Assembly: GCF_013336795.1 (NCBI RefSeq)
Contig: NZ_JAAFZT010000017.1
Span: forward strand, 67,502-120,158
DNA: 52,657 nt
Direction of reading: 5' to 3'
From: Alteripontixanthobacter muriae
GTDB lineage: Bacteria; Pseudomonadota; Alphaproteobacteria; Sphingomonadales; Sphingomonadaceae
Shown piece after piece: positions 26,116 to 36,082 of this stretch. Every line of letters starts with the position of its first letter. Position 1 is the first letter of the stretch. The notes below the pieces were generated by a model. The model was given only the letters and a program-made list of their open reading frames with translations, had not been told where the DNA came from and did not search any database. The position numbers and the translations under genes are program-made.

Positions 26116-26189
26116 TGGAGCGGGTGAAGGGAATCGAACCCTCGTCGTCAGCTTGGGAAGCTGCTGCTCTACCATTGAGCTACACCCGC
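26116..26189 (-). tRNA. tRNA-Gly(CCC)
   Basis: The minus strand folds as a cloverleaf of 74 bases including an encoded CCA: acceptor GCGGGTG/CACCCGC, D-stem GCTC/GAGC, anticodon loop TTCCCAA giving CCC, T-arm GAGGG TTCGATT CCCTT. The outermost anticodon-stem pair (G27-A43) is mismatched; the other pairs are good. Confidence 0.95.
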
Positions 26190-26351
26190 GATGCTTATTG
26201 TCGCATTTGCCGGTTCCGGCATGCGCGGTCAATCCGCCTTGCAGGACGACGAAAGCCTTTTTCTCACACCCGCCAATTTGATTTGCGCGTTGTGAAGGCG
26301 TAGGACTGATGCCAACAGGCTTAAAATATTCAGATAGTCGAGAGGAAGATT

Positions 26352-27860
26352 ATGCGTATCGTCGACCATTTCATTGCCGGAGGAGCCGACACGAAATCTG
26401 ACGGACGCATGCACGACATCTTCGATCCGAATCAAGGCGAAGTGCAGGCACGCGTGCCGCTCGGCGATGCGGCGTTGCTGGAGCGCGCCGTGGCAGCGGC
26501 GAAAGAAGCGCAGCCCGGCTGGGCAGCCACAAATCCGCAGCGCCGCGCACGCGTCATGTTCGAATTCAAACGCCTTGTCGAAGGCGACATGGATAATCTG
26601 GCGCAGATGCTGTCGAGCGAGCATGGCAAGGTCATCGCCGACTCTCGCGGGGATGTGCAGCGCGGGCTGGATGTGATCGAATTCGCCTGCGGCATTCCTC
26701 ATGCGCTGAAGGGCGAATACACCCAGGGCGCAGGGCCGGGAATCGACGTTTATTCCATGCGCCAGCCGCTCGGCATCGGCGCTGGCATCACGCCGTTCAA
26801 CTTTCCGGCCATGATCCCGATGTGGATGTTTGGCGTGTCTATCGCGGTCGGCAATGCCTTCATCCTCAAGCCGAGCGAACGCGACCCCAGCGTTCCCCGC
26901 CGTCTTGCCGAATTGTTCCTCGAGGCGGGCGGTCCGGAAGGCATCCTGCAGGTTGTGCATGGCGACAAGGAAATGGTCGACGCCATCCTCGACCACCCTG
27001 ATATCGCCGGGGTCAGCTTCGTAGGATCCTCCGACATTGCACATTATGTCTACAAGCGCGGAGTCGCGGCGGGCAAGCGAGTGCAGGCCATGGGCGGCGC
27101 GAAGAACCACGGCATCGTTCTTCCGGATGCGGATCTGGACCAGGTAGTTGCCGACCTGACCGGAGCGGCATTCGGCTCTGCGGGCGAGCGCTGCATGGCG
27201 TTGCCCGTTGTTGTGCCTGTAGGCGAAGACACGGCCGAACGGCTGAAGGACAAGCTGATCCCCGCTATCGACGCGCTGCGGGTCGGCATCTCGACCGATG
27301 ACGAGGCGCATTACGGCCCCGTCGTCACTGCCGAGCACAAGCAGCGTATCGAGAACTGGATCGCCACGGCCGAGAGGGAAGGCGCCGACATCGTCGTCGA
27401 TGGACGCGGGTTCACCCTGCAGGGCCATGAAAACGGCTGGTTCGTCGGTCCGACGCTGATCGACAATGTCACGCCCGACATGGAAAGCTACCGCGAGGAA
27501 ATCTTCGGGCCGGTGCTGCAGATCGTGCGCGCCAGGGATTTCGAGGAAGCCGTCGCCCTGCCCAGCAAGCATCAGTATGGCAATGGCGTCGCCATCTTCA
27601 CGCGTAACGGCCACGCCGCGCGCGAATTCGCCGCGCGCGTGAATGTCGGCATGGTCGGCATCAACGTGCCGATTCCGGTGCCGGTTGCCTATCACAGCTT
27701 CGGCGGCTGGAAGCGCAGCGCTTTCGGCGATACCAACCAGCACGGCATGGAAGGCATCAAGTTCTGGACCAAGGTGAAGACCGTCACCGCCCGTTGGCCC
27801 GACGGGCTGGGCGGCGATGGCGAACTGGCCAATACCTTCGTCATCCCGACGATGGGCTGA
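26352..27860 (+). CDS. mmsA: Methylmalonate-semialdehyde dehydrogenase (CoA-acylating)
   Basis: 502 residues, start ATG with AGAGGAAG upstream. Aldehyde dehydrogenase superfamily with ITPFNFPAMIPMWMFG (MmsA-typical), VSFVGSSDIAHYVY for NAD binding and the nucleophile Cys in GSAGERCMALPV; the general-base Glu of other ALDHs is replaced as in CoA-acylating members (MGGAKNHGIVLPDAD). It converts methylmalonate semialdehyde and CoA to propionyl-CoA in valine and inositol catabolism. First gene of a same-strand run ending with mmsB. Confidence 0.94.
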   Translation: MRIVDHFIAGGADTKSDGRMHDIFDPNQGEVQARVPLGDAALLERAVAAAKEAQPGWAATNPQRRARVMFEFKRLVEGDMDNLAQMLSSEHGKVIADSRGDVQRGLDVIEFACGIPHALKGEYTQGAGPGIDVYSMRQPLGIGAGITPFNFPAMIPMWMFGVSIAVGNAFILKPSERDPSVPRRLAELFLEAGGPEGILQVVHGDKEMVDAILDHPDIAGVSFVGSSDIAHYVYKRGVAAGKRVQAMGGAKNHGIVLPDADLDQVVADLTGAAFGSAGERCMALPVVVPVGEDTAERLKDKLIPAIDALRVGISTDDEAHYGPVVTAEHKQRIENWIATAEREGADIVVDGRGFTLQGHENGWFVGPTLIDNVTPDMESYREEIFGPVLQIVRARDFEEAVALPSKHQYGNGVAIFTRNGHAAREFAARVNVGMVGINVPIPVPVAYHSFGGWKRSAFGDTNQHGMEGIKFWTKVKTVTARWPDGLGGDGELANTFVIPTMG

Positions 27861-27914
27861 GCTTTTGCGGGTTGCGGCAGCGCTGCTCCCGACTGCATCA
27901 AGAGGAACAGGCAA

Positions 27915-28433
27915 GTGATCTATCCAGCAAGCAGAACGGGGTTGTTGGCCCTGATCGGGGCAATGGCCTTGGCTTCCTGTTCCGAGACCGCTCCTGAGAA
28001 CAGCGACGCAGAAAATGCGCTTGCCTCGGGAGAGGACATGATGCCGGTCGAGCCCGACGGCGGCATCGGTGACGGTGCGCCGCCCCCGATGCAAGAATCG
28101 CCCGCAGGAACGATCCCTGCCTCGCTGCAGGGGCGCTGGGGCCTCGTTCCGGCGGATTGCACCTCAACCCGGGGCGATGCCAAGGGGCTGCTTACCATCG
28201 CGCCTACCACCCTCACCTTCTATGAATCGCAGGCGCAGATTAGCGATGTCGAAACCGTTGGAGCGAACAGCATCAGCGCAGATTTCGATTTTGAAGGCGA
28301 GGGCATGAGGTGGGAACGGAGCATCGACCTTGAAGCACGCGAAGGCGGCGCCAAACTGATCAAGCGCGAATTTGGCGAGAATGCTCCCGGCCCTCTCGAA
28401 TACGCACGCTGCGCCGCAGATCCACGGACTTAA
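27915..28433 (+). CDS. Hypothetical lipoprotein in the valine operon
   Basis: 172 residues from GTG 27915 with AGAGGAAC upstream. Signal LLALIGAMALASC with a clean lipobox, then a Glu/Asp/Pro-rich linker (about 25-65). A C-terminal domain from about 67 begins LQGRWGLVPADCTSTRGDAKG and has a second Cys near the end (EYARCAADP), suggesting a disulfide in the periplasm. I do not recognise a named family. It sits 54 bases after mmsA and 25 bases before the acyl-CoA dehydrogenase; no catabolic role is evident. Confidence 0.75.
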   Translation: MIYPASRTGLLALIGAMALASCSETAPENSDAENALASGEDMMPVEPDGGIGDGAPPPMQESPAGTIPASLQGRWGLVPADCTSTRGDAKGLLTIAPTTLTFYESQAQISDVETVGANSISADFDFEGEGMRWERSIDLEAREGGAKLIKREFGENAPGPLEYARCAADPRT

Positions 28434-28458
28434 CCGAAAACAATCCAAAGTAGATCCA

Positions 28459-29604
28459 ATGAGCAACCAGTTCCAACTCACCGAAGACCAGCGCGCGATC
28501 CAGGAATTGGCGCAGCGTTTCACCGCCGACAACATAACGCCATACGCGGGCGAATGGGACGAGCAGAAGCATTTTCCCAGGGACGTCATCCGCAAGTCGG
28601 CAGAGCTTGGCTTCGGAGCGATCTACGTTTCCGAAGAGTCGGACGGCATCGGGCTTGGCCGCCTCGAAGCAGCGCTGATCATGGAAGCGATGGCCTATGG
28701 CTGCCCGACCACCAGCGCCTTCATCTCGATCCACAACATGGCCGCTTGGATGATCGACAAATTCGGCAACGATGCCCTGAAATCGCGCTTCCTTCCCGAT
28801 CTTGTGACGATGGAAAAGATGGCATCCTATTGCCTTACCGAACCCGGCAGCGGTTCGGACGCCTCCGGCCTGAAAACGAGCGCCGTGCTCGATGGCGATC
28901 ACTATGTCCTGAACGGCACCAAGCAGTTCATATCCGGCGCGGGCGTGAACGACATCTATGTCACGATGGTTCGCACGGGAGAGGAAAAGACGAAGGGAAT
29001 CACCTGTCTGGTGGTCGAGAAAGACACACCGGGCGTTTCCTTCGGTGCACCGGAACGCAAGCTCGGCTGGCATGCAAGCCCCACCGCGCAGGTCATATTC
29101 GAAGATGCGAGGGTACCGGTCGCCAATCGAGTCGGCGCGGAAGGGGAAGGCTTTCGCTTCGCCATGATGGGCCTCGACGGCGGTCGCCTGAATATCGGCG
29201 CCTGTTCGCTGGGCGGTGCGCAGCGCTGCCTCGACGAAGCGGTCGCCTATACCAAGGAACGGCAGCAGTTCGGCGCGCCCATCGCGGAATTCCAGAACAC
29301 GCAATTCATGCTGGCCGACATGGCGACCGATGTGGAATCGGCACGCGCCCTGCTCTACCTCGCGGCGGCGAAGGTCACGGCCGATGCGCCGGACAAGTCG
29401 CGCTTCTCCGCCATGGCCAAGCGGCTGGCCACCGATAATGGCAGCAAGGTTGCAAATGATGCCCTGCAATTGTTCGGCGGCTACGGCTATCTGAAGGATT
29501 ACCCAATCGAACGGTTCTGGCGCGATCTGCGCGTCCATTCCATTCTCGAAGGCACGAACCAGGTGATGCGGATGATCGTCGGCCGTGCCCTGCTGCGCCA
29601 GTAA
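28459..29604 (+). CDS. Acyl-CoA dehydrogenase, probably isobutyryl-CoA dehydrogenase
   Basis: 381 residues from ATG 28459; the longer open frame lies in the lipoprotein gene. Acyl-CoA dehydrogenase signatures: YCLTEPGSGSDASGLKT, LFGGYGYLKDYPIERFWRD and the catalytic-type Glu in ILEGTNQVMRM. FAD is bound and electrons pass to ETF. Position between mmsA and 3-hydroxyisobutyryl-CoA hydrolase points to isobutyryl-CoA to methacrylyl-CoA in valine degradation; 2-methylbutyryl-CoA would be a second possible substrate. Confidence 0.9.
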   Translation: MSNQFQLTEDQRAIQELAQRFTADNITPYAGEWDEQKHFPRDVIRKSAELGFGAIYVSEESDGIGLGRLEAALIMEAMAYGCPTTSAFISIHNMAAWMIDKFGNDALKSRFLPDLVTMEKMASYCLTEPGSGSDASGLKTSAVLDGDHYVLNGTKQFISGAGVNDIYVTMVRTGEEKTKGITCLVVEKDTPGVSFGAPERKLGWHASPTAQVIFEDARVPVANRVGAEGEGFRFAMMGLDGGRLNIGACSLGGAQRCLDEAVAYTKERQQFGAPIAEFQNTQFMLADMATDVESARALLYLAAAKVTADAPDKSRFSAMAKRLATDNGSKVANDALQLFGGYGYLKDYPIERFWRDLRVHSILEGTNQVMRMIVGRALLRQ

Positions 29605-29613
29605 AGGGCTCTC

Positions 29614-30660
29614 ATGACTGACCAGGTTCATATTCACCGCCACGGCAGGATCGGCCATCTTTCGCTTAACCGGCCCAAAGCGATCCATGCGCTGACGCTG
29701 GAGATGTGCGAGGCGATGATCGAGGCGCTTGCTGGTTGGGCGAAGGACGACGACGTCGGAGCGGTCATTCTGGACCATGCCGAAGGCCGCGGTTTCTGCG
29801 CCGGCGGCGATATCGCTTTCCTGCGGAAATCCGCCATCGAAGACGGGGGGATGTCGGGACGGCAATTCTTCCACGCCGAATACCGCCTCAACCACCTTTT
29901 GTTCACCTACGCCAAGCCGGTTGTCGCCTTTATGGACGGCATTACGATGGGCGGCGGCGTCGGCATCGCGCAGCCGGCGAAATTTCGCGTCGCAACGGAG
30001 AACACGAAATTCGCGATGCCCGAGACCGGCATCGGCCTGTTCCCGGACGTTGGCGGCGGCTGGTATCTTTCGCGGATGGACGGGCGGCTCGGCCAGTTCC
30101 TGGCGCTCACCGGAGCACGGCTTGACGGTGCGGAGTGCCTGTGGGCGGGCATCGCGACCCACTATCTGACCAGCGATCGGCTGGCCGAAGCGAAGGCGCG
30201 CATCATCGCCGACCCGAATGCCATCGGTACGATCCTCGACGATTTGTCGGCCGCTGCACCCGAAGCGCGGCTTGCCGGGAACAAGGACAGGATCGACCGT
30301 CTGTTCGCATCCGATCGCTACGAGGACATACTGGCCGCGTTGAAGGCAGACGGTTCGGAATGGTCGCAGAAAGAATTGAAAACCCTCGGCACCAAGAGCC
30401 CCCAGACCTGCAAGGTGGCCCTGCGGCAACTCGCCGAAGGGGCTGAAAAGCAGGATTTCGCGGCCAATATGCAGATGGAATACCGCATCGGTGCGCGCGT
30501 GCTGACCAGACCCGATTTCGCCGAAGGTGTCCGCGCCCTGATCGTGGACAAGGACAACAATCCGCAGTGGAACCCCGCGACGCCCGAGGGTGTCACCGAG
30601 GACATGCTCGATGCGATCTTCGCGCCGCTGCCCGCCAACGAGGAATGGACCCCGCTATGA
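29614..30660 (+). CDS. 3-hydroxyisobutyryl-CoA hydrolase (crotonase family)
   Basis: 348 residues, longer than ordinary enoyl-CoA hydratases, as expected for the hydrolase. Signatures: [16 protein letters not shown] for the first oxyanion loop, [15 protein letters not shown] and [22 protein letters not shown] with the catalytic Glu/Asp region. The C-terminal extension ends with [10 protein letters not shown]. It frees 3-hydroxyisobutyrate from its CoA ester. Nine bases after the dehydrogenase; its last four bases overlap the enoyl-CoA hydratase start (ATGA). Confidence 0.92.
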   Translation: MTDQVHIHRHGRIGHLSLNRPKAIHALTLEMCEAMIEALAGWAKDDDVGAVILDHAEGRGFCAGGDIAFLRKSAIEDGGMSGRQFFHAEYRLNHLLFTYAKPVVAFMDGITMGGGVGIAQPAKFRVATENTKFAMPETGIGLFPDVGGGWYLSRMDGRLGQFLALTGARLDGAECLWAGIATHYLTSDRLAEAKARIIADPNAIGTILDDLSAAAPEARLAGNKDRIDRLFASDRYEDILAALKADGSEWSQKELKTLGTKSPQTCKVALRQLAEGAEKQDFAANMQMEYRIGARVLTRPDFAEGVRALIVDKDNNPQWNPATPEGVTEDMLDAIFAPLPANEEWTPL

Positions 30661-31445
30661 GCGCAGAATACGAGACCATCACCAGCGAACAGCGCGGCGC
30701 AGTGACGCTGATCACGCTCGACCGGCCCAAGGCGCTGAACGCCCTGAACGCCAGAGTGCTGGAAGATCTGATCGCTGCTTTCGCCGCCTACGAGGCCGAT
30801 GAAGGGCAGCGATGTGCGGTGCTGACCGGCTCCGGCGACAAGGCCTTCGCGGCGGGCGCCGACATCAAGGAAATGGCCGACAAGGCTGCCGCCGATTTCT
30901 TCCGCGAGGACTTCTTTGCCCGCTGGACGAGCCATCTGGTCAAGGCCGTTCGCAAGCCCTGGATCGCGGCGGTCAACGGCTTTGCTCTGGGCGGAGGCTG
31001 CGAATTGGCGATGATGGCCGATTTCATCATCGCCAGCGACAAGGCGAAATTCGGCCAGCCGGAGATCAAGCTGGGCGTAGCTCCCGGCATGGGTGGCAGC
31101 CAGCGCCTCACCCGCGCCGTCGGCAAGGCGAAGGCCATGGAGATGTGCCTGACGGGACGGATGATGGATGCCGAGGAAGCCGAACGCAGCGGCCTAGTGG
31201 CGCGAATGGTACCGCACGACACGCTGCTGGACGAGGCATTGAAGACCGCCACGACAATTGCGGGAATGCCCCCCCTTGCCGCCATGGTGAACAAGGAAAT
31301 GGTCAACGCGGCGTTCGAGACGGATCTTGAAACCGGTGTTCTCTTCGAAAGGCGCCTGTTTCAGATCCTGGCCGCGACGGAAGACAAGGCAGAAGGCATG
31401 CAGGCCTTCATCGAGAAACGCGAAGGCAAGTGGAAGGGCCGCTGA
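30657..31445 (+). CDS. Enoyl-CoA hydratase
   Basis: 262 residues from ATG 30657. Crotonase fold with both catalytic glutamates: [12 protein letters not shown] and [20 protein letters not shown], plus [11 protein letters not shown]. It adds water across 2-enoyl-CoA, here probably methacrylyl-CoA to 3-hydroxyisobutyryl-CoA, which completes the valine steps between the dehydrogenase and the hydrolase. Overlaps the previous gene by four bases. Confidence 0.93.
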   Translation: MSAEYETITSEQRGAVTLITLDRPKALNALNARVLEDLIAAFAAYEADEGQRCAVLTGSGDKAFAAGADIKEMADKAAADFFREDFFARWTSHLVKAVRKPWIAAVNGFALGGGCELAMMADFIIASDKAKFGQPEIKLGVAPGMGGSQRLTRAVGKAKAMEMCLTGRMMDAEEAERSGLVARMVPHDTLLDEALKTATTIAGMPPLAAMVNKEMVNAAFETDLETGVLFERRLFQILAATEDKAEGMQAFIEKREGKWKGR

Positions 31446-31509
31446 CCGTCACCTTCGCTTGATTGGAGAACGGCAACACCGGCCACGCTTGGGACAGGAA
31501 GACAATAAG

Positions 31510-32376
31510 ATGAGAATAGGATTTATCGGGCTTGGCAACATGGGCGGCGGCATGGCTGCCAATCTCGTCAAGGCGGGCCATGATGTCCGCGCCTTCGACC
31601 TGAGCGAGGTGGCGCTGGGACAGGCCAAGACCGCTGGCTGCGCGACATTCCCGACCGCCAGGGAAGCCGTGAACGGAGTGGATGCGGTGGTGTCCATGTT
31701 GCCCAACGGCGGCATCGTGAAATCGGTCTATGCCAGCGACGTCATCGGCCATGCTCCGGACGGCGCCATTCTCATCGATTGCTCCACCATCGACGTCGCG
31801 ACCGCACGCGAAGTAGGTACGCTGGCCGCAGACGCCGGATACATGATGGTCGATGCGCCTGTCTCCGGCGGAATCGCCGCTGCCTCCGCCGGCACGCTTA
31901 CCTTCATGGTCGGCGGCGAGGCCGAAGCCTTCATGCGCGCCGAAGTGGTCCTTTCGGACATGGGCAAGGCGGTAATCCACGCTGGTGATGCCGGAAACGG
32001 ACAAGCTGCGAAGATCTGCAACAACATGCTGCTCGCCATTCAGATGATCGGCACGGCGGAAGCCTTCAAGATGGCCGAGAGGCTGGGACTCGATCCGCAA
32101 ACCTTCTACGACATTTCTTCGGTCTCATCAGGCCAGTGCTGGTCCATGACCAGCTATTGCCCCGTAGCCGGCGTCGGTCCGGAAAGCCCCGCCGACAAGG
32201 ACTATCGCGGCGGATTTGCGACGGCGCTGATGCTGAAGGATTTAAAACTGGCGATGGCCGCGGCGGAGAATGCGGGCAGCAGCACTCCGCTGGGCCAGCA
32301 CGCCAGAGCGCTTTACGAGGATTTCGCCGCCGAGAATGGAGGGCTGGATTTCTCGGCCATCATCAGAACGCTCTAG
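31510..32376 (+). CDS. mmsB: 3-hydroxyisobutyrate dehydrogenase
   Basis: 288 residues from ATG 31510. N-terminal NAD-binding GFIGLGNMGGGMAANL, the substrate motif DAPVSGGIAAASAGTLTFMV and the catalytic Lys region NGQAAKICNNMLLA identify the beta-hydroxyacid dehydrogenase family; order in the operon fixes the substrate as 3-hydroxyisobutyrate, oxidised to methylmalonate semialdehyde for MmsA. It ends the valine run; its stop overlaps that of the convergent Nmad3-like gene by four bases. Confidence 0.94.
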   Translation: MRIGFIGLGNMGGGMAANLVKAGHDVRAFDLSEVALGQAKTAGCATFPTAREAVNGVDAVVSMLPNGGIVKSVYASDVIGHAPDGAILIDCSTIDVATAREVGTLAADAGYMMVDAPVSGGIAAASAGTLTFMVGGEAEAFMRAEVVLSDMGKAVIHAGDAGNGQAAKICNNMLLAIQMIGTAEAFKMAERLGLDPQTFYDISSVSSGQCWSMTSYCPVAGVGPESPADKDYRGGFATALMLKDLKLAMAAAENAGSSTPLGQHARALYEDFAAENGGLDFSAIIRTL

Positions 32377-33104
32377 CCGTTCATCTCGGCCATTCGATTT
32401 GCCAGCCAGCGGCGGGGTGCCTGCCTGCGGCCGATCGGTGCGACGAACTCCTGACCGCGCGATACGGTAAGCAGGCGACCGCCTTTTTGCCAGCGGTCGG
32501 GCCGGTCATGATAGCTGAGACCGCCGGGACGGAGCCACGCAGGGCGCTTCCATAGGCTGCAGGGCCCGCCCGGCACCGTAAGACGCAGAGTTTCCGTGGC
32601 GCTCTGAGCTATCCCGCCGGATCCGCTCCAGATTGCATCGTTCCTGCCATGCACACCCAGCGCATGGGGATGGCCCCGGGCGGCGAGCGACCGCCATTCG
32701 TGTGCGGAAAGTTTCGCGACGTCTCGCATCGCCTCGATCTTCATCCAGCCGAATATCCGGTGGTGCCGCTCGCCGGTCGATTCATCGGCGAACAGGCCGA
32801 AGAACAGAAATACGTCGCCTGGGCGAACCCCCTGATTGAGAAGGTGTGTCTGCGCTGCACCGGCTTGACCGAACAGGCATTCGCCGGCCTGAAGGAACAT
32901 GGGATCGTGATGGCATAGATCGCCTGCATCCAGGCGCCCCCTGCTGGCCTGCCGCACCTCCTGCTCCAGACCGAGGCTGCCGTAAGTGGTTTGCGAAAAG
33001 CGGGTCGCCGGGATCGGCAGGCTTACCGGTCTGCCGCTCACGATGGGAGACGGGCCGCCGCCGCTGGCGCTGTCGAACCCCTTGCGGCTGAAAATGATGC
33101 GCAT
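32373..33104 (-). CDS. Nmad3-like protein (nucleotide modification associated domain 3)
   Basis: 243 residues from ATG 33104 (MRIIFSRKGFDSASGGGPSPI is the family-like start; an upstream in-frame ATG is less likely). Other stretches I associate with this family are DPMFLQAGECLFGQAGAAQTHL and VRPGDVFLFFGLFAD, with HRIFGWMKIE following. The Nmad3 domain was defined by comparative genomics in contexts of DNA base modification and kinetoplastid base J-like systems; its chemistry is not known to me. Here it is a single gene, convergent with mmsB and divergent from the flippase, without visible modification partners. Family assignment is from memory of the motif and needs a profile search. Confidence 0.68.
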   Translation of the reverse strand: MRIIFSRKGFDSASGGGPSPIVSGRPVSLPIPATRFSQTTYGSLGLEQEVRQASRGRLDAGDLCHHDPMFLQAGECLFGQAGAAQTHLLNQGVRPGDVFLFFGLFADESTGERHHRIFGWMKIEAMRDVAKLSAHEWRSLAARGHPHALGVHGRNDAIWSGSGGIAQSATETLRLTVPGGPCSLWKRPAWLRPGGLSYHDRPDRWQKGGRLLTVSRGQEFVAPIGRRQAPRRWLANRMAEMNG

Positions 33105-33219
33105 TGCACCTTTCTGCCGGTTTGCGCGCCGCATCGCAAACCTTGCGTAATTCAGGGCAGGACCTAGAGGTCGCCGGTCATGCTGTCATGCTACAAACGA
33201 TCGCCCGCAACCTAGCGCG

Positions 33220-34512
33220 ATGCAAAGACTTTTCGGCAATATCGGCTGGCTGCTCGGCGGGCGTGGCTTTAATGCTGTGCTCAGCCTCGTCTACCTTGCC
33301 CTGGCGACGCGCACGCTGGGGCTCGACGGCTTCGGCTATTTTGCGCTGATCGTCGCGCTCGGTCAGACCGTGACCGGTCTTGCCAACTTCCAGACCTGGC
33401 AATTCGTGGTCCGATGGGGTTCTGAAGGGGATACTGCCGATGCGACCGGCTTCGCCATCGCGCTCGATGGCCTCAGCGTATTGCTCGGCCTCGTTCTCGC
33501 CGCAGCGCTGACCTGGAGCGCGCAATTCTGGCTGCCCCTGCCAGGCGATCTGCGACTGGTCGCCTTTCTCTATTGCCTCGTGTCGCTGCTTTCCATTCGC
33601 TCAACTCCGACCGGCCTGCTGCGGCTGCGCTTCGCCTATGGCCTCGCTACCACGGCCGAGGCGGTTCAGCCGCTGATCCGCGCGCTTGGCGCAGTTGCAG
33701 CCGTTTTCTTCATGCCGGATGTCTTGGGATTCATCATTGCCTGGGCGCTGGCTGAAGTGGCGGTGGCGATTGCACTCTGGTTCGCGGCGGCGCGCAAGTC
33801 TTCCATCGATTTCAGCCGCATATCGCTGCGCCATATCCCTCGCAGCCACCCGGGTGCATGGTCCTTCGTCTGGGCAACCAACATGTCGGGCAGCCTGGCC
33901 GTCGGCGGCAAGCAAGTGCTGCTGCTGCTGGTCGGAGCCATCGGGGGCGAGGCTCTGGCCGGCGGGTTCCGGGTCGCCGCACAACTCGGGCAAGCGCTGG
34001 TGCAACTGGCGCAGACGATTTCCAAGGCGATCTATCCGGAACTGGTCCACGCCCGCGACGCCGCACTCGACATAGCTCGGCGCATGGCGCGCATCGCGCT
34101 GTTCGGCGGCACGATTGCCGTCGGAATTGCCCTGCTGTTCGGTCGCTGGGGCCTGGAAGCGATCGCGGGTCCCGAATTTACGGGAGTTTATTGGGCGATG
34201 GTCATCCTGGCCGTGGGGGGCGCTTTTGAACTGGTCGGGGCTAGCCTTGAATCGCTGCTGGTATCCGCCAGGCGGGCAGGCACGGCATTCTTCATCCGCG
34301 CGGTGCCAACGCTGCTCGCCCTGGCGCTGCTGGATGTCGCGATGGAATGGAACGGGCTGAAAGGCGCGGCCCTGGCAGTACTCGGCAGCAGCGCCCTCGC
34401 CGTCATCGGCTTCTATGCGGCCGTCATGTCGCTGAGCCAGATTACCATCACCCTGCCGGAAGCGGAGGCTGCCAAGCGCAAGCCCCACCCCGACACGGGT
34501 GACGTGACCTGA
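33220..34512 (+). CDS. Polysaccharide flippase (Wzx/MATE-like)
   Basis: 430 residues with about 12 hydrophobic helices and no charged soluble domain. It starts RLFGNIGWLLGGRGFNAVLSLVYLALATRTLGLDGFGYFAL in the manner of lipopolysaccharide/O-antigen Wzx flippases (read as separate stretches). Flippases move lipid-linked oligosaccharide across the inner membrane. No glycosyltransferase is adjacent, so the polymer is unknown. It ends five bases before the convergent gcvPB stop. Confidence 0.8.
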   Translation: MQRLFGNIGWLLGGRGFNAVLSLVYLALATRTLGLDGFGYFALIVALGQTVTGLANFQTWQFVVRWGSEGDTADATGFAIALDGLSVLLGLVLAAALTWSAQFWLPLPGDLRLVAFLYCLVSLLSIRSTPTGLLRLRFAYGLATTAEAVQPLIRALGAVAAVFFMPDVLGFIIAWALAEVAVAIALWFAAARKSSIDFSRISLRHIPRSHPGAWSFVWATNMSGSLAVGGKQVLLLLVGAIGGEALAGGFRVAAQLGQALVQLAQTISKAIYPELVHARDAALDIARRMARIALFGGTIAVGIALLFGRWGLEAIAGPEFTGVYWAMVILAVGGAFELVGASLESLLVSARRAGTAFFIRAVPTLLALALLDVAMEWNGLKGAALAVLGSSALAVIGFYAAVMSLSQITITLPEAEAAKRKPHPDTGDVT

Positions 34513-34516
34513 CGGA

Positions 34517-36082
34517 TCAGGTCAGGTTAGGATCATTCCAGGCCAGCACGGGTTTGCGTGCGGCCTGGGTTTCGTCCAGCCGGCGCATCGGCGCATGGAT
34601 CGGCGCATCCTTGAGCGTCATGTCGCCGGCATTCGCCCTTACAGCCAGGCTGCGCAGCGCCGTGATGAATTGATCGAGCGCCGCCTTGCTTTCAGTCTCG
34701 GTCGGTTCGACCAGCATCGCCCCATGCACGACCAGCGGGAAATACATGGTCATCGGGTGGAAGCCTTCGTCGATCAGGCCCTTGGCGAGATCCAGCGTGC
34801 TCAGCCCTTCGGCGAAGTCGCGGTCGCCAAACAGCGCCTCGTGCATGCACGGTCCGCTATCGGCATAGGGCGCGAAAAGGACATCCTCGCATCGCCGCAG
34901 GATGTAATTGGCGTTCAGCACGGCGTCGCCCGAAACCTGCGCGAGCCCATCGGCACCGTGGCTCAAGATGTAAGTCAGGGCACGGGTGAACATGCCCATT
35001 TGGCCATGAAAGGCCGTCATGCGCCCGAAGGTTGAAGCATGGTGCTCGCCCGCATTCTCTTCCTCGACCAGTTCGAACCGGTCGCCGTGCTTTTCCACGA
35101 ATGGCAACGGAGCGAACGGCGCCAGCGCTTCGGAGAAAACGACCGGGCCGCTGCCCGGGCCGCCGCCGCCATGCGGGGTGGAGAAGGTCTTGTGCAGATT
35201 GATATGCATGGCATCGACGCCGAGATCGCCGGGGCGGACCCGGCCGACAATGGCGTTGAAATTCGCCCCGTCGCAATAGACCAGCCCGCCCGCTTCATGC
35301 ACCGCATCCGCAATCTCGCGGAATTGGCGCTCGAACAAGCCGCAGGTGTTGGGGTTGGTGATCATCACGGCGGCGATATCCGGGCCGAGGCGCTTCTTCA
35401 GCGCCTCCAGATCGACGCGGCCTTCCGGAGTCGCCGGTATATCCTCGACCTCGTAGCCCGCAAAAGCAGCGGTCGCTGGGTTGGTGCCGTGCGCGCTTTC
35501 GGGACAGAGCACCACCTTCCGGGCGTCACCGCGCGCTTCCAGCGCAGCGCGGATGGCGAGGATGCCGCATAGTTCGCCGTGAGCACCGGCCTTCGGGCTC
35601 ATCGAGACAGCGGCCATGCCCGTCAGCGTCTTCAGCCATTCGCCAAGCTGGTAGATGACTTCCAGCGCGCCCTGTGTGACCGAGGACGGCGCCATCGGGT
35701 GCAGGTCGATGAAGCCAGGCATCCGCGCCACTTTCTCGTTCAGGCGCGGATTGTGCTTCATGGTGCAGGACCCGAGCGGGAACAGTCCGAGGTCGATGGC
35801 ATAGTTCTGCCGCGAAAGGCGTGTGTAGTGGCGTACTGTTTCGGGTTCGGACAAACCGGGCAAACCGAAGCTCTCCGTCCGCTCCATTCCGCCGAGGCGG
35901 TTCGCGGCCTTGGCATTTGGCTCCGGCAGGTCGACGCCGGTGGTTTCAGTCGTGCCGATCTCGAAGATCAGCGCCTCTTCCAGCATCAGCGCGCGGTTGC
36001 CGGTGGTGGTCGCACCATCTTCGCGAGGACCGTCATTCGCGGGACTTTCGGGCTTCCACCCGGACTTGTTCGGAGCGTTCAT
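34517..36082 (-). CDS. gcvPB: Glycine dehydrogenase (decarboxylating) subunit 2
   Basis: 521 residues from ATG 36082; ATGA overlap with gcvPA. It carries the PLP-binding Lys in [22 protein letters not shown] (shown in parts) and the conserved [20 protein letters not shown] helix. With GcvPA it forms the P-protein, which decarboxylates glycine and loads the aminomethyl group onto lipoyl-GcvH. An N-terminal extension of about 50 residues (Ser/Thr/Gly rich) precedes the fold. Last gene of the glycine cleavage operon. Confidence 0.95.
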   Translation of the reverse strand: MNAPNKSGWKPESPANDGPREDGATTTGNRALMLEEALIFEIGTTETTGVDLPEPNAKAANRLGGMERTESFGLPGLSEPETVRHYTRLSRQNYAIDLGLFPLGSCTMKHNPRLNEKVARMPGFIDLHPMAPSSVTQGALEVIYQLGEWLKTLTGMAAVSMSPKAGAHGELCGILAIRAALEARGDARKVVLCPESAHGTNPATAAFAGYEVEDIPATPEGRVDLEALKKRLGPDIAAVMITNPNTCGLFERQFREIADAVHEAGGLVYCDGANFNAIVGRVRPGDLGVDAMHINLHKTFSTPHGGGGPGSGPVVFSEALAPFAPLPFVEKHGDRFELVEEENAGEHHASTFGRMTAFHGQMGMFTRALTYILSHGADGLAQVSGDAVLNANYILRRCEDVLFAPYADSGPCMHEALFGDRDFAEGLSTLDLAKGLIDEGFHPMTMYFPLVVHGAMLVEPTETESKAALDQFITALRSLAVRANAGDMTLKDAPIHAPMRRLDETQAARKPVLAWNDPNLT

